The notes under the pieces are model-generated. The model did not search any database. It was not told the origin of the DNA and saw only the letters and a list, made by a program, of their open reading frames with translations. From Bigelowiella natans CCMP2755 (Eukaryota > Cercozoa > Chlorarachniophyceae): 49,580 nucleotides of DNA. Made by a program: the position numbers and the translations under genes. Shown here in pieces: positions 21,403-33,475 of the stretch (the stretch's first letter is position 1; the number at the start of each line of letters is the position of its first letter). The stretch spans positions 1 through 49,580 of the forward strand of contig ADNK01000560.1 in assembly GCA_000320545.1 (NCBI GenBank), read 5' to 3'.

Positions 21403-22330
21403 GTCAGGGAGTGCCGGGCGCCCATTCCAAGCTCATGCCAGCATGTGAACGCTCAGAAGCCACGGGCTGAGCCACCGGGACACCTTCCCGAAGCCCATCA
21501 CCTCCCGTCCAAACTTCCGATTTTTCCAACTTGGCCTCCTTGCCCTCAGCTCCCTCCACATGCTGGCATGGTCCCCAGTCACGTCCTGAGACCCAATCGA
21601 GTTCCCTTGATCCATCGTTCAACGCAGTTCGTCCGCTGCCAGTGCAGTTGCATTGCGCAGCGCTGACAACACAACTCTGAACCGTGCCAACGTGTGCTTT
21701 GACAATGCTCAAGTCCACAAAACTGACACCCTGTTGAGTGCACGACGTGAGCTGATCGCACACGAGCAAACTGCCAAAAGAGGAAGCTCACCGCTTGCTT
21801 GCGGGTCGTTTGGAGCACGCTGAACCAGCCACTTGCGCGCCAATGCACATCGTGCGCTGGACACACAGCATCCCTGTCAGCAGCATGCTGCGTGTCACAG
21901 TTGCCTGAAAATCAGGGAAAAATCCCCGCCATTTTTCCCCAAAGTGTTGCACCACGCAGGCCGACTCTGTGTCGCAAGCAAAACACCGAGGATGCTCCTG
22001 GAAAACATCCACGGTTTGACAACCGAGATGGATGTTTTCCCGCTGCACATGCCCCCTCCCATGACAATGTTTCTGGGCATGCAACGTGAGTTGCATGCCC
22101 CTGTGACCCCTGTGTGACCAGCTGAGCCACAGTGGACATGGCCTGAACCCGTGCAAGCATGCCTGCATGAAAATGTGAGACACAACAAAGCACAACGTGC
22201 ACTCCCATTTGCACTCATGCATGCGCATGCGCACTTGCATGCACTTTGTGGTCGCAGACTGACCACACGCAAAGCGCTGCACTGTTCACAACCCCGTCGT
22301 TGCCGGGTTTGACGGACTTGTGACATCGCA

Positions 22331-24208
22331 TGCCAGCATGCGTCAGCGCGTGTTCCGCGAGTCAGCATGTGTGTTCTGTGTCATGTGCCATGCTGGCAGC
22401 TGCAGCTGGCAGCCTCCAGCGCGAACATGCGAACGGCATCGACCTGCTCCAGCTGCTCCAGCTAGCCGCCAGCGCTGACCAGCACGGCTTGCATCCATTG
22501 TGTTCGCAGCATCCCTCGTGCATGCTGGCTAGCTGGCATGCGCGTGCGCCGCTACCCGCACGCTCTCTCCACATCGCACACTCTGCTGGCAAGCTCTGGC
22601 GCTGCTGGTTGGTGGCCCCAGCTAGCCGGTGACACTGCTGCTGCGTGCTCTGGTGCTTGCAGCGCGTGCCAGCTAGCCAGCGTGGTTGCATGGAACGCCT
22701 GGACGCGGCAGCGCTGCACGCCATCCACGCATCGTGTCTGGACGCACACGCACGCACTTGCACTGAGCCATGCGCACAGTTCCATGGAACGATGCCAACG
22801 TGATGTTCTGGCGTCGTTGCGAAACGGGCACCCGCTGAGGTTGCCGCGTTGCCGCTGACCGGTCGCGCGTTCAACCGAGGTGAAATTTGTGATTTGGGAC
22901 AGATTGGAAAGGTCCAGCTAGCCAGTCAATCTGGTGATGAATGATGATGATGACCTGCACTTCCAAAACGTTGCAAGACACTTGCAGTGTGCGAAACGCA
23001 GTGCCTCGAACAAACCAGCTTGTTTCGGTGAGGTCCAATTGGTGAAACCAGCAGGAATTTGAGATTGGCGTTTTGGCCACAGTGGATCAATGTGACTAGC
23101 AGCAATGTGGCGTCGACGCAAAGCATCCACTCTGAGCAGGAACTTCCCAAAGGCCATGTTTGCTCGACGGTCCACGGACGGGTCGGCTGAACTTTCGTGC
23201 ACACGATTGGAGGACGATGGTGTGCAACACAATTAATCGCACAAGCAATTTCTCCTAAAAAAAGACCAAACCAAATGAAAGTGAGTTGGAAGTGCTCTGC
23301 AGCTCTGCAGCTTGAACTTGTTCAGAGTCTCTTGGTGCAAGCTGATCAGAGAATCTTCTCTGATTTGATCCTAAATGTTCAAAAATTGCTTAACTCATGA
23401 AAAATGGTCTACATTTTTAGCGACATGGGAATATTTACACCTCACAGTTTTCGGAAGTGATCTTACAGTTTGTTGCGACACAAGTGAGACATAACCTGAT
23501 GCAATCGAGAGACAAAAATGTGAAAACAAAGACTGACTTTTAGTCTGCTGGGAGAAACAACTTAAACAAAAATGTGATCATTTTTGAATAAATTACAAGA
23601 TTCTGATCCTTCTTTTGTTAAAATCGCATGTCAAGAGATGTCCCGCAGAAATGCAGCGCAGATCATTTTGGAATAAAACTGTGTCAAAAATCTCAAAAGG
23701 AATTTCATTTCTCCATAAATGCAGGCGTTCGAGCATGTCATTTGCTGCTAAATTGAAATTATGCGAGAAGAATGAAATTCCGATGCATTGATTTATATCT
23801 TACACTTGAAAGACGTGTGCGGATCCGCAAGTTGAATCTTATTCGTTCTTGGTTGGCGGTGCGCCTCCCCTCCTTCCACCCTAATTCTCTTGCAACCGTT
23901 TTCCATCCTACGTACCTACACTTATCATTTCAGACACAAAAACATCAATTTATAAACATAGTCACTCTAGTCATCCTAATTTTACCATTACCCCCTCAGA
24001 AAAGTTCCTCCTTCTGAACGTTGACTCCGGAATTTTGCTTCCTGATCGTGAAAGAAACTTCCCTACAGGTGCTAAATTCATACGATGACAATGTTACACC
24101 CTTAAATTATATAAAATTCTATATTCTGGGTATTAATTCCACGATCATTCTCACTTCACGTGGTCGCTTAAATCCGTTTTGATGTCAGGAACTGAAGAAA
24201 ACTAGAAA
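22331..24208. other. Gene-free stretch, first half GC-rich with repeated words
   Basis: From 22331 to about 23240 the DNA is GC-rich and built from recurring words (GCTAGC, GCATGC, CAGCTAGC, TGCTGGC), unlike the genes on either side. It looks like degenerate repeat rather than coding sequence. From about 23240 the composition returns to AT-rich unique DNA and should contain the PP2C promoter. Frames listed in this region overlap each other on both strands and show no family. Confidence 0.5.
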
Positions 24209-25802
24209 ATGGGAGTAACCCTCTCAGCCCCCATACGGTCAAAATGGCTGCAGCGTCGCGGTGATGAAAATTATATGGTAGGGAGTGCAGATATGCAAGG
24301 TTTTCGCATTGAAATGGAGGATGCGCTTACGGCTGCACTGAAGATGAGTGGCAAGCATTCCTCCCGGGCATTTTTTGGTGTATACGATGGTCATGGAGGC
24401 GCAAGATGTTCCAAGTACTTGGAAACTGCAATGGTCAAAGCAGTTGGCGAACTTGAAGGTATGCTGTGAATCTTTATGAGAGAATGATCCAGGTTTGAAG
24501 TTGTGGAATTTTCTCAGACCCGACGAACGAAGGAGCTCTAAAAAAAGTGTGTATGGCAGTGGATGCTGAATTCCTTAAACGCGAGGATGAGGTTGGCATT
24601 TTTTTTTTAAATTCCAATTATATCAGTTAAATTGACATATGATTTTTGTTTGCAGCGTGAAGACGGTTCTACAGCTGTTTTCTGTGTAGTGACTCCCCAA
24701 GAGGGCAAGAAAGTCTACAATATCACCGCTGCAAACATTGGCGATTCTCGTGCATTGTTAATCCGGGCGGATGGAAAGATAGAGGCTATGACAGAAGATC
24801 ACAAACCAAACAATGCTGAAGAGATGGAGCGGATTACACGGGTGAACATTATAGAAAACTGAACGGTGATAGTAAGCTTGAATATCTAATCCTTGACCCC
24901 TGTAGGCCGGAGGATCTGTATCCTCGTGTCGTGTGGATGGGCAACTTGCTCTTTCCCGTGCTATCGGAGACTGGAATTATAAAGATAACCCCAATCTTGA
25001 GCCTAAAGACCAGAAGGTGACATTTTCTGTTGATGTCACTCGACGTGAAATCTCAATATATATACATATGCTGCACAGGTGATTCCCGTTCCAGATATCA
25101 CTTCATTTGTGGCAAAGGAGGGCGATACTCTCTTGATTTGTTGTGATGGTCTTTTCGAGCAGATGTCAAATGAAGAGGTGAGAATAGGTTGCTTGCCCCA
25201 TGTCCAATCGAATTGAGTTTGTTTGAACAGGTTGGAGGATATGTCTACAAGCAATTGGAAGAAACAAAGTACGCGGATCCCGCTGATGTCTTGAAAGGAT
25301 TACTCGACCTATCACTTGAACGAGGCAGCAAGGATAACATGTCTGCCCTTGCAGTGTGCTTCAGGGATGGAACGAAATATCACAAAGTAAATATGCATTC
25401 ATGGAACAATAAGTCAGGAGTAAATATCTTGTCTTTGATCAGGCTTCGGGTGAATTTGTCCCAGGCCCATATCATCAGCATGCCCACAATGAGAAGTTTA
25501 AGAAAGCATATCTAAATGACGCCAAGCGACACGGATTCGAAGAAGAAAAACTCATGTCGGTGATTCCAAAACCTCCCAACGGGTACAAACCAACCGAGGA
25601 ACAGGAGGACGAGAATCCGATGCAGCAGATGATTTCCAAAGCTCTTGAGGTTAGAAAGAATTCCAATTATGGAATTGGATTAGTCACTGAGAATAATATT
25701 GTGCAGGGTCAAATGGGTGAAGATGTAAAACAAAGACTATTGATGGCGATGTTCGCTCGCGCCCAAGGGGGTGGGCCAGGAGGAAATCAACCTAACCAAT
25801 AG
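24209..25802 (+). CDS. PP2C-type (PPM) Ser/Thr protein phosphatase
   Basis: Eight exons join in phase into 392 codons plus stop: 24209-24458, 24518-24591, 24656-24841, 24906-25016, 25079-25177, 25231-25386, 25443-25649 and 25707-25802. All PPM motifs are present: GFRIEMEDALTA, FFGVYDGHGG (metal-binding Asp-Gly), AANIGDSRALL, EDHKPNN, LALSRAIGDW, LLICCDGLFEQM and GSKDNMSALAVCF. PPM enzymes remove phosphate from Ser/Thr using two Mn/Mg ions. MGVTLS at the N-terminus fits an N-myristoylation site, so membrane attachment is possible (inference). A C-terminal extension of about 80 residues (KPPNGYKPTEEQEDENPMQQ) lies beyond the catalytic fold. The 57-base segment 25650-25706 has GT-AG ends and is in frame, so it may be intron or retained coding sequence. 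Confidence 0.93.
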
Positions 25803-26506
25803 AGGACGCCGATTGAATGAAGGACTTACTATCATTCAAGGCTCGTCGTTAGTTAGCTACGTTGTTCTGTAGTCAGAAGCATGAGCTCCTACGTGCAATG
25901 CATGTAGGAGACTGAAGATATAACATATACTACACTAAATTGGTTGTTAAGACTGATGGGCCCTTGTCGTCTACTTTTGCGACGTGGTCCGTATGTCTAG
26001 GCTTCGTTGTCGCTACATTTTCGTCATAGCAGAGCAGAGATAACTAGTTGCGCCAAATTCTACGGCTGGGCTGGAAAGTCTCAAATTTATATCATAATAT
26101 GATGGTAGGTACTAAAAATAGCTTGGAGTTTTTCAAATGATGATTATTCTTTAATTGATCGAGTATAAACTAGCTAGGCTTGCTAAAAGCGTGTAAAAAG
26201 ATAGAATGCACACAGCAGTCACTTAATGAGCATGTATGGATGCGTTCAAATAAGTAACTGCATTATTACGTTGTCGGGTAGTTTTATTCTTACTTGGCCT
26301 GACGTTATTTTGCATCTGTATACGAGAAGCATGCCATAGAGAACGAGATAAGCATATGGAAGCCATACAGCTCGTTGAATAACATCTCATTCTTTGGACA
26401 AAATCGACGTTATTTACCTACGTACGAATACATGTCTAGATGTGCTTGAAACACCAGCAGAGTTGAGAGCGATGTGCAGGCTTTATTTAGGCGACGCGAG
26501 CGCGCA
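25803..26506. other. Non-coding stretch after PP2C
   Basis: AT-rich DNA without open frames worth calling. A short inverted repeat near 25887-25910 (TCCTACGTGCAATGCATGTAGGA) could form a hairpin about 90 bases after the PP2C stop. Nothing else is evident. Confidence 0.45.
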
Positions 26507-27463
26507 GCTAGCATGCTAGCATGACATGCACGACTATGCATACAATGCTCCTGCCACAGCCGCTTTCTAGCTTATTTGCTATAATTGCTTGTTGCATGCT
26601 AGCATGCGCACTGTCTGTTGCTAGCGAGCATGGAAAGATGACAGCTATGCATGCGATGGTCAAGACCCACACAGCTCCGTCAAACCCGGTGACGACGGGG
26701 TTGTGAACAGTGCAGCGCTTTGCGACGCGCTTTGAAGCAGCAGGCAGTTGCAGTTGGTCAAAGAAATGTCATCAGAACTTGTCCGATGGCCAAACCTCAA
26801 AAAATGACCGAAGCATTGACCCAATGTCCATTTTCAAGGCCTCAATGAGCGCGCAAAGTGTGAAAATTCACACCCGTTATTGTGCAGAGGATGCACGCTG
26901 CGCGTTTTTGTTCTCTGCCACATTTTGAATGCTTTTGCGCGTGTGTTTGACCAAATGTGATATGCACGAAAAATTTCAAAGAAATGCGAGCAAATCCAAT
27001 GTCCATTGCATCACATGACGCGCTTGGTCGCGCGCAAAAGCTTCCATATGCATGTTCTGGCGATTCGTTACAGGTTTGACGGAGCTGTGCAACTCTAGAA
27101 CTAGCCAATGATGAGGATCGAGCGACAAGGCGGTGCATCTAGCAGAGAGCATGACGTGCACACTTCGAACAGAAAGCACAGCTACATATGTCAAACCGCA
27201 AACGCTAGCAGCACGGTGTATGTCCATAAGTGTAAGAGATGGTGTTCATCGCTTGGCATCGCACGACCGCAAGTGTCCCGTCTAGCCGTCGCAACAAGCC
27301 ATCAGTGTCAAGCTCAACAATTTCATTGGCCACCAAAGACAGATATCCTGCATGTCGTAGATTTGAAGAATGGGCATCAACTTGAAATTCTAGCACTGAA
27401 AGTATGGATCATGGGCAAGGCTTCTCTGCCAACAATGACCCCTAATGCCATATGCTAGCATGC
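26507..27463. repeat. Palindrome-bounded repeat island
   Basis: Composition changes to the same GCATGC/GCTAGC-rich style as 21.4-23.2 kb. The perfect palindrome GCATGCTAGCATGC occurs at 26594-26607. Related copies mark both edges (GCATGCTAGCATG at 26511-26523, GCTAGCATGC at 27454-27463). The right edge lies only three bases from the stop codon of the PX-Costars gene. The short TIR element at 26670-27089 lies inside it. This may be a larger element or several nested ones. Confidence 0.5.
26670..27089. mobile_element. Short non-autonomous TIR element (copy B, MITE-like)
   Basis: 420 bp bounded by a perfect 17-bp inverted repeat, CACAGCTCCGTCAAACC at 26670-26686 and its complement at 27073-27089. 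This differs from copy A at two positions. Its left subterminal part (CGACGGGGTTGTGAACAGTG and onward to about 26724) matches the right end of copy A. Its right subterminal part (around ATTCGTTACAGG, 27040-27072) matches the left end of copy A. Copy B is therefore an inverted, internally deleted relative. No coding capacity and no convincing target duplication. Confidence 0.75.
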
Positions 27464-27466
27464 GGA

Positions 27467-28563
27467 TCATTCAAACTTGCTCCCAGCTTCTAAGAGCTTG
27501 ACTACAGCTTTCGGGTTTCCGAGAGTCAGGGCTTCAGTATCATATTCCAACAATTTTTTCCTGCACGAGGTAGAAGATAGGAAAATCAAACAGACAATAT
27601 AACCGGACATGAGAATAGAAAGTAAATCAGATGTTGCAAAAACCCCGCATTCTATTTGAGGCAGAATTTTTTTGCAATGACTATCAATGGATCGGCTGTA
27701 CACAGAGTGATGAGTGATGAAGATGTTCCTTTAAATATATCAGTCTATCCTTCTCACCTCTTAGCTCTTCGAAGGACTCCTTTGAGGACGAAGCTGTTAA
27801 TTTTCTGCTTCAGCTCTCCCAATGTTATGGTTATCATACCATCCTTGTTCTTCGCTCCTGATGACTTGATCACCGTGAGCAGGTCGATTATCTGCTTCTT
27901 GACCCACATTTTCCCTTTTTGTGCGTTCTTCGCGATTTCAATAGACGCAAGTGAGGAGCTCGTGCGCCTGTGCTTTAGCTTACTCTGGGGAAGGAGGATT
28001 GGGGGAAGAGAAAAATTGAGGCTGGGTGTTATGCAACGTATGTGGTGGTATAAACATATTTAGAAGAGGATAATGGAGGCTCTTAAAGGTCAGTCTCGCA
28101 CTCCTTGGTCATAAACTGTTACCTTCTTATCGTTGCCTCCAAAGGCGCTCTCGATGGCGCCACATTCGAGGGACTCCAAAACAATTTCGGCCTCTTTCAC
28201 TTTACTGTGGTCTCCAAGGACCAACAAGCTCTCATCTGCCACTAATTTACCATCCTGATATTGTTGAGATAGAGGTAAGTATAATGATAACGAGTATTCA
28301 AGTTCTCGCTTCGTGTGCAGAAATTTTTTGATAGCAGCCAGTTCCTGTGTGGAAGCACGTGCTATATGTGAGTGTCGTCACCCCTTACCTTGCCAATTTT
28401 TTTTTTGGTGAAGCTCTTTGCCTCCTTAATGGAGGACTTCAGATAGATTTCGTTTGAGGTCTTCATACCCATCTTTAGCCTGTGTTGTTGGAGTGGTCGT
28501 AATAACTTCAGCGGTGAGATAGATGAGGTAATACTGGAAAATACCCCATTTACCCCATTTGAT

Positions 28564-28609
<46 letters not shown>

Positions 28610-30157
28610 TTTCCATTGTATTTTTAGTGCATGAGCACGCTTGCCAACACACACACACACACACACACACACACCATACCTTGCGAGTATGCGCCTTTCT
28701 GATTCACAATGCCTGCAGAATGCATCGATAATCTTTTGGCATTCTTCAACATTCTCCTTCTCCACGATCCCTACAAACGTTAAAACCGTAAATCATCCTT
28801 TGCCATAGTGTGTTGACTTGTGATTCGCAATTTGGAGCGCAGATTACCAAGAAGGGCCCAGGAGAGGAAGCATGTATCATCAGCAAAATGGTTGCCTCCT
28901 GGAGTTACATATGGCAATTAAAAATTATAAGAAACATCCCTGACGATGTAGCGAATAACTTGTCATAAAAATCAACCTTTGCACTATATACTTATAATCT
29001 CGACATTCATACGTGATTGGATCAGTTTCTATATGGTCTGCGAGCGCATTGTGAAGAGTAATACGATCGTTTTCCTCCTCATTCTCTCAAGATTACTACC
29101 GTCCCTGATGATAGCCCTGATCTCCCTTGGTGCCCTCTGTGAGATCTTCTCGTGCAGGTTCTCCTGCTGGCGTTGGAACTCCTTATAGAGTGATTCTGCG
29201 CCAAACAGGGCTGGATTAGATTTATCAAAGATCTTGTCCTTGAACTTCAACGCGATGTGGAGCTTCTTGGGGTTCCGCTCCTTGATGGCGGTTACGAGTC
29301 CCTTGATCGCCTGCTTCTCCTCCTCCAGAGCGATGAGAAGTACCCGTCCTTCCTTACACACGTCGAAGAACTCGTCACCCTCGACGTAGCTGCGCTCCAG
29401 CAAGCGTGTTCCGTCCTCGCTCATTGGATATCTGAAGAGCGGGGGTAAATGAGAAAAACAGAAACATTTCGATATTCCTCGGGTAACGCGAGCAACGTCT
29501 CTGTTCTTTTCTACTGTCACTGTGTGAGACCCCGTTTTTTTTAATTCCTTGCATCATCACCACTTCCACCTAAACTAGCGTTTCAATCTTCACTCTCACG
29601 CCATGGCCTTCGCACCACTACCTACAAATGCCCTTGAATTCGTCAGCCTTCTTTAGCGCGGCAGTGAGTTCGTCATAGTCCCTTGTCTTGATCGCCATGC
29701 GCACCGCCTCAATCACAACCTTCTCTCTTTCCCGGAATAAGATGTACTCCTGCAATAACTTCACAATCGCATGATCGCCAAGCCCCAGTCTCTTCGCTTC
29801 GCGCAGCAAAGCACGCAACTCCTCGAGAGAAAGATTCTTGTAGTTTTCGAGTAGGGTCTTCTTGATCTTCTCTGGCAGCTCCATCTTGGCTTTGATGTCC
29901 GGGTTATCGTCAAATACCTGTTGATGATCACAGCGATGGTAAGTATTGTACGGCCCTTATGGATGATACACCACTTCCGGTGAAATGTTTCAGTTGTAAA
30001 CCTTTTGTAGACGAGCGAGAACTCCTATCGTCTCTTCCCACTCCATCGGATTTATCTTAGAAATTACGAGAGTTTCTTCCTGCTGCGCGTATTCGAGAAC
30101 CTAAGCATGTGATGTTTTAGTTTTGGCGATATTTAGGGTTATCCATTGCTCTAATGT

Positions 30158-30233
<76 letters not shown>

Positions 30234-31143
30234 CCTCTTCCCTTCCCAGAATGTTATCTTAACGAAAGCACCTTGAACTCCTTGGCACAGTCGCGTGCCT
30301 CGCAGAGCTCGAAGCGCGTCTTAGCGTCCGTGAGTTGTTTCTTCAAGATGAACTCGGCTTGGATATTTTTCAAGAGTTTTTTGGCCAATGTGACCCACTC
30401 TCCCTTGAGTCCAAGCTTGAGGCCCCTTTCGATCGCAGCCTCAATGAGTTTGGCATCTCTGGCCTTCATAGCGGCTAGCAAATCCTTGTGGAAAGATTCG
30501 ATAGCCTTTGCAAGCTTCGTGGCACAGAGGAACATTGGATCTGACACGATGTCGCATTCTTGAGCTTTTTTTATCGCCTCCCTCAGACGCTTCAGATCGC
30601 GATCGACAGCAGCCTCACTCAGCTCGCGGATTCGGAGACCACGTAGAGCCTCAAGTTCACGCTGCTTCTCCTCTGCAGTTCTTAAACTTCGCCGCACAGC
30701 CTTCTGTAGAATCCGGAGAACGATGTTTGGGTTGTTATCATTCGTCTTGACCTGCACACAATTCTGGAAGTGGAAGGACTGCATTACTTCGTCTTTATCG
30801 TCGCGTGCGAGCTTAAGGGTGAGGAGGCATAGTTTACGGATGAGCCATTCCCCAGCGTCGGGATCCATGATGCGAAGAAGCTGCAACAGATCCGCCTCCT
30901 GACGAATGAGCTTTCGCATTCCAGCCACAGTTTTCTCCTCTATGAGAGGCACGCGAGAAAGAAATACCTCGCGCATGGCCGCGGAGATTGTTGTCGGCCT
31001 GATGGAGGGGAGGAAGGCAGCCAGAAAGCGCGCGCTGCGGGTCTCGAGCGCTATCTTTGTCACCTTGAAATCGTCTGGCTCAATTTCCTCCACATACAGG
31101 TACCTGTTGGAATGATGTTGCTCTTTAAGATGGCGACTAGCAT

Positions 31144-31188
<45 letters not shown>

Positions 31189-32847
31189 AACACACACACA
31201 CACACACAATATTTTTCTTCATTAGATTCGCTTGTTATCTGCTCGTCCTTACGAGCTCTCAGGGCACGTGAACAAGTCGTCGAGATCTTCGCAGTGGTCG
31301 TGGTCGTCATTCTGAGTTGTTCATTTTCGATAAGCACGAATAATTCATCCAGAGTAATGAAAGTCTTCCCCCGCTCTCAACCTCCTCGCCCCCCTCCATT
31401 GAATCCTTTTTCAGACCTCAGCAACGAGGGGATCATTCTCATCAACCGCCCAGTGGATCTTCTCCAAAACATCTGCCTTTTCATCTGCGACATCAGTCAT
31501 TGAAGGAGGTATTATTTAGAATTCCATGCGATGTGCAACACGTTCTCATAGCTTTCGTATCAGATTTAACGATGAAACAAAATAGATATTCTCACAGCAC
31601 CTAGAACGATGGTATGTGTAGGAAGCACGATGCCGATTTCGCTGTCACTTTTCCCCTCCGGTGTCTTATTTTCATTCTTCTGCTCCTCGTCTGCTCTGGT
31701 AACGAGTATCTCTCCATTATCAAACTTGATGCGATGACCTTCCTGCTCCTTCTTTGATCGGATCTCGTCTTTTCAGTAGAAGAAAACACGACATTTAATC
31801 CAAAACTCAAGAGATATTTGAATCATTTTAGAGTGTTCAGGTTGCTATTCCTCCCGACAACAACTATTTCAAAATTCTGAGCTAACCTTTATCCTGAAGA
31901 TTTCTTTCCGCTATAAGCAGCCTCTCGTATGTGTCAATCGCAAGGAACTCGTAGATTCTGGAAGAGTGGGACGCAAAACAGGAGATGAGTTATGAAGACT
32001 GTTTCCCGGGTTATTCTATATTTTTGCAACCATGTGTTCTTTTGGATTCGACAAAATATGGGCATGGAATTATAGAGTTTTCATAACTGACTGTGAAATT
32101 GTCGGATCTTTGGACTTATCCTCTGCTTTGTTGACGGCTTGTAACAGACTTTGCCAGAAGTTTTCAAGTCCCTCCCTTCTTCCCGCTGGCTCCACGCTCT
32201 CTGATCCGACCTTGAGGAGGTAGAAATCGATCATTTAACGCAATTTTCTTTTAAAAACACTGTTACTGTAAAACACACAACAGCCTAAGGTTAGTTCTAT
32301 TCTCGACGGAAATTCTTCTAACCCCTATCTTCTTCAGAGCGGACCAGAACATTCCTTTCCTTCCAGGAAGAACTTTGACAATATCTGCGTATTTTCCTTT
32401 GATACTATCGCCTAATCCTACGATCTCCTTGAACTGTTTTTTCACCAGCCAGGGCTTAGCGCCTTTCTGCTTATGCCGCACTCTCAGAGCATAGTACACG
32501 TGCTCGGCTCCCTGTTGGTGGTGAACACATATCCATATGACTATGACAAAAACTTCTAGATTTCAAAATTGAAATACAGTATAGCTTAAGAGAAGAGGAC
32601 GGCACGAAAGCAATTCTGAGAAGGGGGACAAACCTTCTTATCGTTTCTGATTTCATAGTGTGACACCTGGCAAAGGAAAGGAAAAGCTTCTGAGCTATTT
32701 CGGGCAGAATTACGCGAACGAACAAGTGACGATGATACATGAATTACTAAGGCTGTTGGTTCGGAATTAGCGCCTGTAAAGTACCGTCACAATGTAGTTG
32801 TAGCCAAAAGGCTTCCAATTAGGTACGGGTGGCTGCTCCTCAGACAT
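27467..32847 (-). CDS. PX domain - helical repeat - Costars domain protein
   Basis: About 17 exons and roughly 1040 codons. Exons: 32847-32785, 32666-32634, 32511-32323, 32210-32092, 31957-31887, 31768-31601, 31484-31417, 31364 to about 31250, 31103-30272, 30100-30002, 29917-29622, 29431-29100, 28770-28680, 28479-28389, 28344-28123, 27984-27758 and 27560-27467. All joins keep phase except exon 8 to 9, which is unresolved. The N-terminus is a PX domain (YNYIVTVSHYEIRN; ALRVRH; KPWLVKKQFKEIVGLGDSI; REGLENFWQSLLQAV), a phosphoinositide-binding fold. The middle is a long series of charged alpha-helical repeats (LRALLREAKRLGLGDHAI; LIEAAIERGLKLGL). The C-terminus matches the Costars domain of actin-linked ABRA/costars proteins (VKKQIIDLLTVIKSSGAKNK; GVLRRAKRKKLLEYD). 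A membrane-to-actin adaptor is the inferred role. Confidence 0.83.
28564..28674. repeat. CA-TA tract plus second CA tract, intronic
   Basis: CA then TA repeats (about 28564-28605), a short unique spacer, then a CA tract to 28674, all inside one intron of the PX-Costars gene. The tract ends a few bases before the exon boundary at 28680. Confidence 0.85.
30162..30232. repeat. CT-GT composite microsatellite, intronic
   Basis: About 15 CT units followed by about 19 GT units in an intron of the PX-Costars gene. A similar CT tract with an adjoining CA tract lies at about 31143-31208 in another intron of the same gene. Confidence 0.85.
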
Positions 32848-33475
32848 GACTTCAACAGCCTGGTAATTATCAGGAAAGCAATCATATCTTCCCTTCGACC
32901 AAAATATCCCCACTAACCCTCTCGAGCCCCTCAGCTAAACCGTTAATGGACCTAACTGCGTGCTCTGTGTGGTGGTGTGCTATGCTGTGCTGACCGGATG
33001 ATTCGATATTTATTATTATCAGAGGCAATGTTTTAGTAACGCTTATTGCTATTTCATCACGTGCGACATCACTTCCTGCTTGACGTATTGAAAAATTCCA
33101 TTACGCTCTGTCGGTTTCAACAGCTAAGTTTTTATTAGAGGATTGAGGATAGTCGGCGATATTTTTTCTATCTCGTACTCGAAATTGATAAAATACAAGT
33201 GCACGTGCCCCACCGCACGCGCCATGATTTAGGTCTTAACTCTGCCCATCCTGGAGAAGGACCAGCACGAAATGGTGCCGATTTTATCTGTTGCAAGAAC
33301 TTTCTTACAGACTCAGATCCTGTCGTAGATCTACACTCATAGCAGTTTCACGATTTCGCGAGAAAAATTTGGAAATCATAGGCGAATATTTCCTGGTGAC
33401 ATTATAAACGTTGTTGTCGTAAGTTTATCTGGTGCTCTTTGTTAGTTTTCAGAGATCTCGTCGAGGTCTCACAAG
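32848..33475. other. Divergent intergenic region
   Basis: 628 AT-rich bases between the PX-Costars start (-) and the next gene (+), expected to hold both promoters. A GTGGTGTGCTATGCTGTGCTG stretch near 32965-32990 is the only low-complexity block. No recognisable motif was found. Confidence 0.4.

Larger units (their letters stand above)
15280..22323. mobile_element. TIR DNA transposon (copy A), interrupted by an LTR retrotransposon
   Basis: The ends carry a perfect 17-bp terminal inverted repeat, CACAAGTCCGTCAAACC at 15281-15297 and its complement at 22306-22322. Removing the nested retrotransposon and one copy of its TSD leaves about 1.32 kb. The subterminal sequences (15298-15330, and 22305 back to about 22268) match, in inverted order, the subterminal sequences of the short element at 26670-27089, which defines a family. 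The interior has no intact transposase. A 158-codon minus-strand frame ends across the left terminus, and further broken frames lie at 21404-22282. Superfamily unassigned: the termini begin CACA but lack a CACTA motif, and the apparent TSD is 7 bp. Confidence 0.72.

Noticed and set aside
21788-22874. Several overlapping Cys/His-rich frames on both strands
   Set aside because: They overlap in up to three frames in repeat-like GC-rich DNA; at most decayed transposon coding, with no catalytic motif.
25650-25706. Segment read as coding in PP2C (19 codons, in frame)
   Set aside because: GT-AG ends, intron-like length (57 bases) and Asn/Ile-rich reading favour an intron, though retention cannot be excluded.
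26664-26669. Target-site duplication for TIR copy B
   Set aside because: Only a 2-base match (CA) at the flanks, which is expected by chance.
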